Part shown: positions 41,700-50,322 of the stretch, piece after piece | Layout: the number at the start of each line of letters is the position of its first letter | Position numbering within the stretch: the first letter of the stretch is position 1 | Assembly (NCBI RefSeq): GCF_000378385.1 | Contig: NZ_KB899659.1 | Span: 647,418 to 711,417 of the forward strand | DNA: 64,000 nucleotides | Direction: 5' to 3' | Source of the DNA: Paenibacillus daejeonensis DSM 15491 | Lineage (GTDB): Bacteria; Bacillota; Bacilli; Paenibacillales; Paenibacillaceae | The notes under the pieces: model-generated | Told to the model about the DNA's origin: nothing | Seen by the model: only the letters and a program-made list of their open reading frames with translations | Databases searched by the model: none | Translations under genes and position numbers: made by a program

Positions 41700-42245
41700 T
41701 CAGATCTTGTCACTTGCGAGATGAAATAATCCATGACGCGTCAATGCTGTACTTAGGTAGCCCGAAGCGACACCGACGAACAAACCTGTAGCGATGCCGG
41801 CAACGAGCAGGAACGGCAGATAGTAGTAGATTTTAAAGGTCCCCAGTACCCAAGAGGCTGCCGTTAGCTGGCCAAGGTTATGAAATATTCCACCGACAAT
41901 GCTAATTGAAATCAGGCTGAAACTGCCGCTGCCAAGCTTCATCATCGCCAGCATGACAAGAAAGCTTGCCAATGCGCCCATGATGCTGAAGAGAAAGGTG
42001 GAGAAGCTTCCCAGAATGAATGCCGTCAACAAGGTTTTGACGACAATTAGCATGATCGTGTCCTTGCCGCCAAAGAACAGTAAAGCTACCACCACCACAA
42101 TATTTCCCAGTCCCAGCTTGGCTCCGGGAATGGCTACGGCAAAGGGTATCATCGACTCTACAATTCCCAGCACCACGGCGAGCGAAGCAAAGATCGCCAC
42201 CATCGTCAGCCGCCTTAACCCCTGAGGGTCATTGGACAACAGCAT
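41700..42245 (-). CDS. eetB: EetB-like (Gx transporter family) ECF substrate-binding protein
   Basis: A 181-residue membrane protein with about six helices. It carries RLTMVAIFASLAVVLGIVES, the Gx-family IPGAKLGLGNIVVVVALLFFG, and GIFHNLGQLTAASWVLG. The family was once labelled heptaprenyl synthase component I. In Listeria, EetB behaves as an ECF-type S component that, with FmnA, exports flavin for extracytosolic flavinylation. ATG 42245 follows AGGAGGAAGGGGG. Its start lies inside the end of eetA, so the two are coupled. Confidence 0.87.
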   Translation of the reverse strand: MLLSNDPQGLRRLTMVAIFASLAVVLGIVESMIPFAVAIPGAKLGLGNIVVVVALLFFGGKDTIMLIVVKTLLTAFILGSFSTFLFSIMGALASFLVMLAMMKLGSGSFSLISISIVGGIFHNLGQLTAASWVLGTFKIYYYLPFLLVAGIATGLFVGVASGYLSTALTRHGLFHLASDKI

Positions 42246-42609
42246 CGATACCGCCCCCTTCCTCCTCATGATCCACCATTTCCACGAATACGCGGTTGGG
42301 CAGGCAGACGATTTTTTCATTGCGATGATGGATCCGCTTCATGGCCAGACATAGCTTGTCGGGACAATCGGCCTCAATCATTTTGACGCCAGCTGTTGAA
42401 ATCTCCAACACGTTGTGCCCCTGATAACCCGGAATCTCTACGAATTGGACGGAAGCTGTCACCTCGATCGTCTCGAACAACTTACCATCCACCTCAATGC
42501 GGACAGCTGCCGCTTCCACAGGCGCCCCGCTCCCGAACAATTGAACACTCATCCATACGCCAACAATGGACAGAATGACCAGTAACCATTTATCGCCTCG
42601 TTTTCGCAT
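42229..42609 (-). CDS. eetA: EetA-like NusG-domain-II protein
   Basis: A 126-residue protein with one N-terminal helix (WLLVILSIVGVWMSVQLFG) and an extracytosolic NusG-II fold. Its hallmarks are DCPDKLCL (81-88) and EKIVCLPNRVFVEM (98-111). EetA and EetB are accessory proteins encoded with FLEET genes in Listeria and lactobacilli; EetA's exact role is not settled. ATG 42609 follows AGGTGGGGG. It is the first gene of the minus-strand operon and shares an intergenic Rex/Fnr-type box with divergent fmnB. Confidence 0.88.
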   Translation of the reverse strand: MRKRGDKWLLVILSIVGVWMSVQLFGSGAPVEAAAVRIEVDGKLFETIEVTASVQFVEIPGYQGHNVLEISTAGVKMIEADCPDKLCLAMKRIHHRNEKIVCLPNRVFVEMVDHEEEGGGIDAVVQ

Positions 42610-42653
42610 GCTGCATTCCCCCACCTGCAGGTTGATACTCCCATTATCACCGC

Positions 42654-42671
42654 TTGTGAAAATATTCACTA
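42654..42671. promoter_or_regulatory. Rex/Fnr-type box between eetA and fmnB
   Basis: TTGTGAA-AATA-TTCACTA, one mismatch to the Rex consensus TTGTGAA-N4-TTCACAA. On the minus strand it covers the -35/-10 spacer of a likely eetA promoter with extended -10 TGATAAT, a position suited to repression. Confidence 0.7.
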
Positions 42672-42739
42672 TGATATCCGTCACAGGAGAGAATGCTCAC
42701 ATCTGCTACGATGAGAAAAAGTGTGTCGGAGGGATCACA

Positions 42740-43786
42740 ATGACAATCCAGCGCAGCCAGATAACGATGGTACTGATGCTCGTCGTCTCCTTGCTCGTTA
42801 CAGGATGCGGGGGGGCAGCCAAGGCAGACGATAAACCAGCCAGCCGAACTTATTACCTGTTCAGTACCATTATTACGGTACGTGTTTTTGATGATCGTAT
42901 AACGGAGAAGCATTTCGATCACATTCGTGGGCTGTTGGAGGAGATCGATCAACAGATGAACCGTCAACTCGCAGGCAGCGAGTTGGATGAGGTCAATCGG
43001 CAAGCGGGCGGTCAGTCGGTCGTCGTATCTGCGGATACTTATAAGGTCGTGGAGCGGGCGTTGTTCTATGCCGAGCAGTCGCAAGGTACCTTTGATCCGA
43101 CGGTGGGTCCGCTCGTAGATCTGTGGGCTATCGGCAATGGTGGGATTGAAGTCCCCAGGGGAGATCAAATCCAAGCAGCAGTTGCCCTTATCAATTATGA
43201 GGATGTGGAAATGGATGCCACTGCTCGCACAATCCGGCTGAAGCAGCCCGGGATGAGTCTCGATTTGGGGGCCATCGCCAAGGGATTCGCTGCGGATCTC
43301 ATTGCGGAGTATTTGACGTCAGAGGGCATTGGAAGTGCGCTCATCGATCTAGGGGGCAACCTGATAGCACTCGGGGCTAAGCCCAACGGGGACGCCTGGT
43401 CAATCGGGATCCAGGACCCGGCGGAGCATCGCGGCGCCCATCTGGGCACATTGCAAGTGGTGAACAAGACCGTCGTTACTTCAGGGGTCTATGAGCGTTT
43501 TTTTCGGGTCGGGGACACGATCTATCACCATCTGCTTGATCCGAAGAGCGGCTATCCATTCCAGAACGATCTGCTCAGCGTAACAGTCATAACTGAAGAA
43601 TCGATGGCGGCCGATGCGCTCTCGACCTCCGTGTTCGGCCTTGGCTTGGATCAAGGGCTCGCCTATCTCGAGCAGTGGAAAGGCGTCGAAGCGATCTTCG
43701 TGACCACTGACCACGTGGTGACTCTGACACCCGGACTGATAGGCAAATTCCATCTGAGTCATGATGGTTATCGGTTTGCGGAATAG
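42740..43786 (+). CDS. fmnB: FmnB / ApbE-type FAD:protein FMN transferase (lipoprotein)
   Basis: A 348-residue lipoprotein (lipobox LVTGC, Cys23) of the ApbE family. It takes FMN from FAD and links it to Thr/Ser in extracytosolic proteins, using Mg2+. The motifs are complete: ITVRVF start, GTFDPTVGPLVDLW (116-129), LDLGAIAKGFAAD (174-186), ALIDLGGNLIALG (200-212), TSGVYERFF (247-255), YHHLLDPKSGYP (262-273) and ADALSTSVFGLG (291-302). Likely targets are PplA and the Ndh2 loop in the same locus. Start 42740 follows CGGAGGGA. Divergent from eetA. Confidence 0.93.
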   Translation: MTIQRSQITMVLMLVVSLLVTGCGGAAKADDKPASRTYYLFSTIITVRVFDDRITEKHFDHIRGLLEEIDQQMNRQLAGSELDEVNRQAGGQSVVVSADTYKVVERALFYAEQSQGTFDPTVGPLVDLWAIGNGGIEVPRGDQIQAAVALINYEDVEMDATARTIRLKQPGMSLDLGAIAKGFAADLIAEYLTSEGIGSALIDLGGNLIALGAKPNGDAWSIGIQDPAEHRGAHLGTLQVVNKTVVTSGVYERFFRVGDTIYHHLLDPKSGYPFQNDLLSVTVITEESMAADALSTSVFGLGLDQGLAYLEQWKGVEAIFVTTDHVVTLTPGLIGKFHLSHDGYRFAE

Positions 43787-43810
43787 ACGGTACGTTTTTG
43801 ATACCCGCGC

Positions 43811-43857
43811 CAAAAAGCGACGACTTGCACCATAGGGTGAGGGTCGCCGCCTTTTGC
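43811..43857. terminator. Hairpin after fmnB
   Basis: AAAAAGCGACGAC / GTCGCCGCCTTTT arms with inner CACC-ATA-GGGTG. It lies between convergent fmnB and the DUF2569 gene and can end both. Confidence 0.55.
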
Positions 43858-43890
43858 TGGAACAGATGATGCAGCAGTCGCATTCATCCA

Positions 43891-44400
43891 TCAACGAACA
43901 AAGGTATTCTGCACCCGGACCGACTTTCTGAAATAAGGAATCCAGATGGCACACGTCATCGCCGAGCGGCCGAGATCTCGCATGGTCTCCCCTTCATCCA
44001 GTTCACGCAAAAACGGAATATTAAAGACTAGGAACGCATCGGCAACCGCAAGGAGAAAACTGAGACTGTAGAAAATAATCATCAGCCGCGGGACAATCCA
44101 CTTCTTCTGGTAGAAGCAAATCAGAATATAAATGATGAAACCAAACAACAAAAAATTATACGCCGCTTCAAAGATGATAATGGGCCCGACCGCCGGGTGG
44201 TAAAACTCCAGATCCGGTGAAGTGAGGACGGTCCAGAATTCGGAATCCAGCAGAATCGGAATTGTGCCGGTAGCTGAATAGTAACCGATGAGCAACAGCG
44301 TCAGGTACAAACCAATCTGCACTAAAATCAACCATCCACCCAGTCCCTCAATAGTGAGAGAGCGATTGAACTTCTTTTGCTTTTCTAATTCGGAATTCAT
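43891..44400 (-). CDS. DUF2569-family membrane protein
   Basis: A 169-residue protein with four helices. It has the DUF2569 start LTIEGLGGWLILVQIGLYLTLLL (G-L-G-G-W-L), an extracellular loop (LLDSEFWTVLTSPDLEFYHPAVGP), and the C-terminal GETMRDLGRSAMTCAIWIPYFRKSVRVQNTFVR with the family's S-x-R-V-x-x-T-F motif. The role is unknown. It is not part of the FLEET locus by orientation. Upstream bases 44463-44475 contain AAACGCTTTTC, similar to the operator-like sites at 23309 and 58415. Confidence 0.8.
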   Translation of the reverse strand: MNSELEKQKKFNRSLTIEGLGGWLILVQIGLYLTLLLIGYYSATGTIPILLDSEFWTVLTSPDLEFYHPAVGPIIIFEAAYNFLLFGFIIYILICFYQKKWIVPRLMIIFYSLSFLLAVADAFLVFNIPFLRELDEGETMRDLGRSAMTCAIWIPYFRKSVRVQNTFVR

Positions 44401-44504
44401 TTAGGTGACCACGTCCTTTGACATAATTAGGAATAAGCTATGTATGCTAGTTCATTGGTATCTTAAACGCTTTTCTCCAGTATAAATCCAAAATTACCCA
44501 CCCA

Positions 44505-44548
44505 CAACAAAAAACAGACACCCTGCGGCTAGATTGCGCAAGGTGTCT
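44505..44548 (-). terminator. Terminator of the cohesin-SLH gene
   Basis: AGACACC / GGTGTCT outer arms with inner TGCG/CGCA, and a long A tract at 44505-44514, which is a T run on the minus strand. Confidence 0.75.
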
Positions 44549-44561
44549 ACTCCCGTTTAAG

Positions 44562-45617
44562 TTATGATACGCCCTCTTCGCCAAGCATCCTCAGGATCAA
44601 GGTCACCGCTTCAGCCCGAGTAGTCTCGCCTTGCGGCACGAACAGATTATTTCCACGACCCTTAATGAGACCCCGTTCTGTAGCGGCCGCAACGGCTGGG
44701 CGGGCCCATGGCTGGATAAGCTCTGCATCGCTGTAATTCAAAGCGATCCCCGCTTCCTCCGGAAGAGGCTGCTTCATCGCGCGCATGATCATGACCGCCA
44801 TCTCGGAACGGCTGATCCGCTTGTGCGGCCGGAAGCTCTGATCTTCAAACCCTTGCACGATTCCAGCGGCTACCGCCTGTGCAACATGGGTCTGCGCATA
44901 GGCTGGGATCTGATCCTCATCGATAAATTCCAGTCCTTGCCCCGATCCCCCCGTCAGCATGAGTGCTCTGGATAGCATGGTAGTGAATTGGACTCGTGTC
45001 ACCGTCTCCTGTGGTCTGAACGTCCCGTCAGGATACCCGTTCACCCATCCCAACTGGGCCGCTCGCAGGATGTTGGCGCTGGCCCAATGGCCGTTAATAT
45101 CTGTGAAGGAAATCTGTGGCTGTTCAACCTCTGGAGCGACGGACAACCGCAGTTCAAGGCCCGGCTCGACGAGCTCACTCTCAATCTTGCTGTTAACCAG
45201 CTTAACCCGCACGAGCGAGATGGAGGTATCGCCCGGAACAAGTGCTTCAAACCGCAACGTCGCTAGCTGCGCCTCCCCATTCCTACCCGGCGTTTGCCCA
45301 ATCAGCGTATGCGCAAAAATAACCTCTCCCGAACGATCAATAGGCGGCACGGTCATGCCGCTCCAAGAGGTTGTTCCACTAAGAAACCGAACCTTCTGAG
45401 GGTCATATGCAACGCGAAGCTCAAACCCAAACACATCCATCAAGTGACTACCCTCAATCGTTACTGCCGTCTCCTCTCCCATCTTGACATCCAGAATACT
45501 AATCGTGTCAGAGCCATTTATCGAGAAGACCGGCTTCTCTTGCGCGAATCCCGTTGACGGCAACAGGGGCAACAACAGGATCAAGGATAACAACAGGGGG
45601 AGTAGTCTCGTATTCAC
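44562..45617 (-). CDS. Cohesin-domain surface protein anchored by SLH repeats
   Basis: A 351-residue exported protein. A signal peptide (LLPLLLSLILLLPLLPSTGFA) leads to a cohesin-like sandwich at about 30-160 (DTISILDVKMGEETAVTIEGSHLMDVFGFELRVAYDPQKVRF...LATLRFEAL). Three SLH repeats follow (about 170-350; FTDINGHWASANILRAAQLGWVNGYPDGTFRPQETVTRVQF and two more). Cohesins bind dockerins, and the next gene upstream ends in a dockerin. It may therefore display that enzyme on the cell surface. The GTG start at 45617 follows AAAGGAGAC; an earlier ATG at 45680 lacks a ribosome site. Confidence 0.85.
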   Translation of the reverse strand: MNTRLLPLLLSLILLLPLLPSTGFAQEKPVFSINGSDTISILDVKMGEETAVTIEGSHLMDVFGFELRVAYDPQKVRFLSGTTSWSGMTVPPIDRSGEVIFAHTLIGQTPGRNGEAQLATLRFEALVPGDTSISLVRVKLVNSKIESELVEPGLELRLSVAPEVEQPQISFTDINGHWASANILRAAQLGWVNGYPDGTFRPQETVTRVQFTTMLSRALMLTGGSGQGLEFIDEDQIPAYAQTHVAQAVAAGIVQGFEDQSFRPHKRISRSEMAVMIMRAMKQPLPEEAGIALNYSDAELIQPWARPAVAAATERGLIKGRGNNLFVPQGETTRAEAVTLILRMLGEEGVS

Positions 45618-45720
45618 GGGCAATGTCTCCTTTATAAATGGGAATGACACAACGTATGAAAAATCCTGCTCGGGCATCAACAGGAATATCTGTCCGTCGA
45701 TGCCCTTACAGGTTAGTGCA

Positions 45721-48700
45721 TTACTGCGCGAGGATCAGTCTGGCCAGGATGACCAAATCCTCGATATCGATGACACCATCCTTGTTCATATCATAGGCTT
45801 TGAACTGATTCCAATCCGGACTATCCTTCGTTTTGCCGTAAGCCTTGGCCATGTTGGCCAGGTCACCCACGCTTACCCGTCCATCATTGTTGTAATCCCC
45901 TGGTATCGTAGGTCGTTGAATCTGAATGGTATGTGTTGTTCCATCCGCCAGCGTCTCGACCCCATGCTCATCTGCGAGGATCAAATCGGTTACCCGTACA
46001 TGAGCTGGGCCCACCCTATCCTTGGCCTGGAACGCGAGCTTCATCAGATCCTGATTCGGGTTCGTCTGGAGATCGTCCAGGTGAATGCCGAGAATCCGGG
46101 TCTTGCCTGCCTCCTGGACATAATCAACAACCAGGAATTTATCGCTGTTCAACGACATTGGTAAACCTGTGAAATCCAGCTTGTCGACATCATGTTCAAT
46201 CGTAATATCCTGCGCCAGGACATTCTGCTCCACTCCACGCAACCCGTACAACAGCTCCAGCGCTTGACCCGGAGCAACTGTCTCTTCACCGGACAGAACG
46301 GCTGAGCTTGTTGCAGAGACAAGCGGTTTTTGCGGATACAGATCAAATCGGTCAAAGGCCGGGGTATACTGTCGCGGCACCGCTGTATAGTGCGTAAAGC
46401 CAGCCGTTCCAGCGCCATTATTGCCTCCGAATGGATTCGACCCTCCATCATACGTATTGTTATTGGAGAATCGAATCGTATTGACGCCCGCCTTCAGCTC
46501 CACATCGATTGTCTGTGTAGCAAATTGATGCCAAGAGATCGTGTTTTTGAAGAATACCGTTTGTGGCTCGCCCCCATTGACGCTGATTTGGGCATAACGT
46601 TCGACCACATCGTTATTGTAAGCGTGTGTGCCGGCACTTTCACCGTTGGCGTAAGTGACTACCAGCTTGTAAAGACCATCCTCTGGCACGTTAACCGAAT
46701 CCAGCTCCAGATAGCGCTCTGCACCATCATAGGATGTAATGCCACTCACATACTTGCCGCCCGAAGCATATCTCGCGAACGCGTCATTGCGGATGAACGG
46801 AAGCTCTGTGCCAGCAGGCGTTCCCACCACTACTGCCTCTTCAGCCTCGATGGAATACAATGCCGTAGCATCCGCGAAGACGGCCTCTACATAATCCAGA
46901 CTCAGATCAGCTGTAGATTGAATATCCAGGAGGTTGATACCTGTACGCAGGAACATCCTCAGCTTCGCCTCTTGCCACTGCCCGTTCGTATGGGCCACAG
47001 GCAGGTTGACCACGTGCTTGCGGTCATGATCCAGCTTGATATGACCGTTGCCACTTGCGGCATAACGAATCGTAACGTCATACATCCCGTCGTCGAGTAC
47101 GCTGACAACAAAACGTGTATTCGCCGAATCGTCCTTACCATAGCCAGCAACATAGCCCGCACCTTGGAATCCGGCAAGCTCACTGCCGCGGCTGAGGCCA
47201 TTCGCCGTGTCATACTCGGCGAATTCTGCCTGCACACGATAGCTCGGACTTGCGCCCATCTCCCCATTGTAAGTGAGTTCAATGGCGTCCAGCGTTGACT
47301 CGCCTTGACCCGCTTCGCCATTATCCGGGTTAAATTTACTGATGCTGATGGAATGAGTGCCTTTCTCCAAATCAATGTGAATCGTGTTACCGCCAAGCAA
47401 TTGATAATTATAATCGGCCCTTAGCACCACTTTCCTGGATGGTTGATCATCAACCTTAACGAACCATTCCGAATTAATCCGCTGATTCGCCTGACCGGTA
47501 TTCGCCTGATTTGGCATATTAGCTGTCGCGCCGCTACCGCCAATCAGATCGACCCGGTAACTGCCATCCTCGGGAACCGTAATATTGGTCCATTTCACCA
47601 GACTGTCTTGCTGTCTGATTCCCTGCACGTATTGTCCATTAGACGCCGACCGGCTCGCATTGCTAATGACAGGATATACACTCGTAGTCGTAACATTCGT
47701 TTTCACTTCGGCTAGTTCAGCTTCATACCGGCTGTACCATACTTCTTCCGAGTCGCTGTTGACAGCCGGGGTAATGACAGCGAAGTAGGCGGCCGTGTAG
47801 TCATCCAATTCAACGTCCAGCGTTACCGTCCCATTCTTGACCGGATAATTGCGATCCAGAATTTGTGTAGGCTCAACAAGGAATCCCGTTAATCCGGTAT
47901 ATCCTGCGTGCCACACTGTAATATGCACTTGCTCGGCGCCCTTTAAGAAGTCTGGACTGTTGGCGTGACCTGTCAAGTGATTGAAGACAATGGAACTGTC
48001 TCCCTTGGTTCCGCCAAACGCTAGGCTTACCTGTTCGCGGTCGTCCTGAATCGAGGATAGGCCATACAGCCCCGGACCATAAGCATCCGATTCACTTCTT
48101 GGCGTCGTCACTCCGACCTTGGCCATGTCGCCACCCATCATATCGGCATACCACTTGTAGAGCCACCACGAACCATTCGGCTCATTTTGACCAGCAAGCA
48201 GAGACCCATACGAGTTAGCGGTATTCCAGTACGGCAGCATACTGTTCATCTTCAGTTCGTCATAGCGAGCAATATATTGCACCAGTGATCCGCCTACAGC
48301 GATCTCTGCCGGAGCAGCATATTCGTTAATATCCACTTTAATTGGAAAAGGCACTTCGCGATCAGGATATAACTCCTTGAATCGTGCTGTAGCATTCGCT
48401 TCTACCGTACGGTAGGTTGCTACATTGCCAGCAGCCTGTGCGAACGCTTTGTTCCACAGCATGTGCCAGCTGGTGATATCGGGCAGACAGTCATTTTCCA
48501 CGCAGAAAGGAATGAAGTCCTCAAACACCTTTGCTCCATATTGCGTGAGGTTTACACCTGAAATAACAGCTCCCGGGTCAATCTCCTTGATCTTGTTCGT
48601 AACCGCCAGCCAGTCATTGTTGAAGACGGCTCTTGAGTTCCGGCCTGTCTGGTTGTCTGCCAGCAGTTGCGGATACCGCGTATTGTCCTGCTCGGGCTCA

Positions 48701-50025
48701 TTGTAAGGGATATAGATAAATTTCTCATCCGGATTCTGTCCCGGATTCTCGGCAGCCCATTGTTGTTTGAATGCTTTTACTGCTTCTGTGATCGGAATGA
48801 TCGCTTCATTGATGAATTGCTCAGCTGTCCTCGAAGGATAGTACCACCGCTGATAATAATCCTGCATGACGATGTTCACGACTTCTCCGCCAGCCTCAAA
48901 GAAATAGTCCGCCACGCGCAAGGCATCACCGGTCGGGTGCTGGATGCCATTGGGCGGCTTCTGAGTAATATGGGAAGGCTTGATTGGAATGAGGGTATTA
49001 ATGTCCGGTACGTTAGGCTCGCTTATCGCATATAGCGCCCCTGCAGAACCGTGGAACACAGGACCCAGAGATCGGTCTGCCAGATCGACTGTAATTTTGG
49101 CTGGAATCTCAGCGTCTACTTCCTCATGCTTGGTTTCCTCATACAAAGCGTTCACTTGCTCCGCCGTTAGCTTGGTTGTATACAACCGGATATCGTCGAA
49201 CTTCCCACGGATGTCGCCATCCGAGGTGTAGAGGGATCTGCCAAATGCATTGTATGTGAGCGCATCCAGATAACCGCGTGAGAAGAGCCGGTCCAGCACG
49301 CTCGCCAGCGTAGCGCCCGAAGTACTGTTGCCCGGGTCAATTCGGCTCTCACCGAGCGGATTTCCATTGAGATACACGGAGTACGCGCCTTCCTTGTTCA
49401 TGGAAACGGCCACATGCTGCCATCTGCCTTTGGGCGGGGAGGCCGGCCACACGATATCGCCCTTGTAGGTGGCGATTGCATCAGGATTGGTGCCCGTGTA
49501 TATCCGGTTATTAAAAGATCCGCCACCGGTCACAAGAACGAATTCAGAGTCCTGCCAGCCGCTAATGCCGCTGTTCGAGAGACCTTTTTCCTGAATGGTC
49601 GAGGAAAGCAAGCGTGTATAGGCACTCGAGGCCTGGTCGATATCGGTCCACACCGAGAAGGTCAATTCGTTCTCCACTTCCCGGTACAAATGATCAGGCA
49701 GCTTCAGCCAGCCCGCTCCATTCGCTCCGCCTGGCAGAGAGAGCACCTCACCGCGCTGTTCATCGTTTACGATGGTTGCTGCTCCTCGGAGCTCTGCATA
49801 ATCAGCACTAGCCTCCGGTTTGCTACGATTCACAACCGTCCGACCTTCTGTGGTCGCAGCTTGGTTAAAATCCCAATTAAACACGGGGGCTGGTACGGAG
49901 CTGCTGACAACAATTGCTGGAGCAGAAGGCTGATCACCTGAAATGGAGGCGCTTGCAAATGTTGGCGGTATCATGATTACAAGAGCAAGCATGGTTAGAA
50001 CAGAACGTTTTGCACCAAATCTCAC
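45721..50025 (-). CDS. Giant secreted glycosidase with LamG, CBM, cohesin and dockerin modules
   Basis: A 1,434-residue exported protein. Modules in order are a signal peptide (1-26), a LamG/concanavalin-like sandwich (about 45-285), a clan GH-A-like catalytic barrel (about 310-700), three CBM6/35-like modules (about 775-930, 940-1060, 1065-1215), a cohesin-like module (about 1235-1365) and a dockerin (about 1375-1434) with two calcium loops (DYNNDGRVSVGD, DMNKDGVIDIED). Likely catalytic residues are Glu near 438 in IPYNEPEQD and Glu near 565 in VDINEYAAP. The family is uncertain, perhaps GH39-related. Carrying both cohesin and dockerin on an enzyme is unusual. Confidence 0.82.
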   Translation of the reverse strand: MRFGAKRSVLTMLALVIMIPPTFASASISGDQPSAPAIVVSSSVPAPVFNWDFNQAATTEGRTVVNRSKPEASADYAELRGAATIVNDEQRGEVLSLPGGANGAGWLKLPDHLYREVENELTFSVWTDIDQASSAYTRLLSSTIQEKGLSNSGISGWQDSEFVLVTGGGSFNNRIYTGTNPDAIATYKGDIVWPASPPKGRWQHVAVSMNKEGAYSVYLNGNPLGESRIDPGNSTSGATLASVLDRLFSRGYLDALTYNAFGRSLYTSDGDIRGKFDDIRLYTTKLTAEQVNALYEETKHEEVDAEIPAKITVDLADRSLGPVFHGSAGALYAISEPNVPDINTLIPIKPSHITQKPPNGIQHPTGDALRVADYFFEAGGEVVNIVMQDYYQRWYYPSRTAEQFINEAIIPITEAVKAFKQQWAAENPGQNPDEKFIYIPYNEPEQDNTRYPQLLADNQTGRNSRAVFNNDWLAVTNKIKEIDPGAVISGVNLTQYGAKVFEDFIPFCVENDCLPDITSWHMLWNKAFAQAAGNVATYRTVEANATARFKELYPDREVPFPIKVDINEYAAPAEIAVGGSLVQYIARYDELKMNSMLPYWNTANSYGSLLAGQNEPNGSWWLYKWYADMMGGDMAKVGVTTPRSESDAYGPGLYGLSSIQDDREQVSLAFGGTKGDSSIVFNHLTGHANSPDFLKGAEQVHITVWHAGYTGLTGFLVEPTQILDRNYPVKNGTVTLDVELDDYTAAYFAVITPAVNSDSEEVWYSRYEAELAEVKTNVTTTSVYPVISNASRSASNGQYVQGIRQQDSLVKWTNITVPEDGSYRVDLIGGSGATANMPNQANTGQANQRINSEWFVKVDDQPSRKVVLRADYNYQLLGGNTIHIDLEKGTHSISISKFNPDNGEAGQGESTLDAIELTYNGEMGASPSYRVQAEFAEYDTANGLSRGSELAGFQGAGYVAGYGKDDSANTRFVVSVLDDGMYDVTIRYAASGNGHIKLDHDRKHVVNLPVAHTNGQWQEAKLRMFLRTGINLLDIQSTADLSLDYVEAVFADATALYSIEAEEAVVVGTPAGTELPFIRNDAFARYASGGKYVSGITSYDGAERYLELDSVNVPEDGLYKLVVTYANGESAGTHAYNNDVVERYAQISVNGGEPQTVFFKNTISWHQFATQTIDVELKAGVNTIRFSNNNTYDGGSNPFGGNNGAGTAGFTHYTAVPRQYTPAFDRFDLYPQKPLVSATSSAVLSGEETVAPGQALELLYGLRGVEQNVLAQDITIEHDVDKLDFTGLPMSLNSDKFLVVDYVQEAGKTRILGIHLDDLQTNPNQDLMKLAFQAKDRVGPAHVRVTDLILADEHGVETLADGTTHTIQIQRPTIPGDYNNDGRVSVGDLANMAKAYGKTKDSPDWNQFKAYDMNKDGVIDIEDLVILARLILAQ

Positions 50026-50322
50026 GATCTTCTCACCTCTTGGCTTTTTTTTGATCCTTCGTGTTTCTTATATGACCCGTGACCTCGCCGTTAAACCAAC
50101 CGTTGGCTTGGTTTCATACCCGCTACACCCTCCCTTGATCTTCCCAACTGGTCTGTTCACTGACCATGATAAGCCAAGCGATCCTGATAAGAAATCAAGG
50201 TTTTTTACTACTCCTGTACCTTTCTTTACGCCATGAAAAGACCCGTGAGCTCAGCCCATTACAAGCTGTCCTTTTTTTGTGCTTTCTGTCCTTTTTTGAC
50301 CGTAGATCATTAATTCCCCCAA

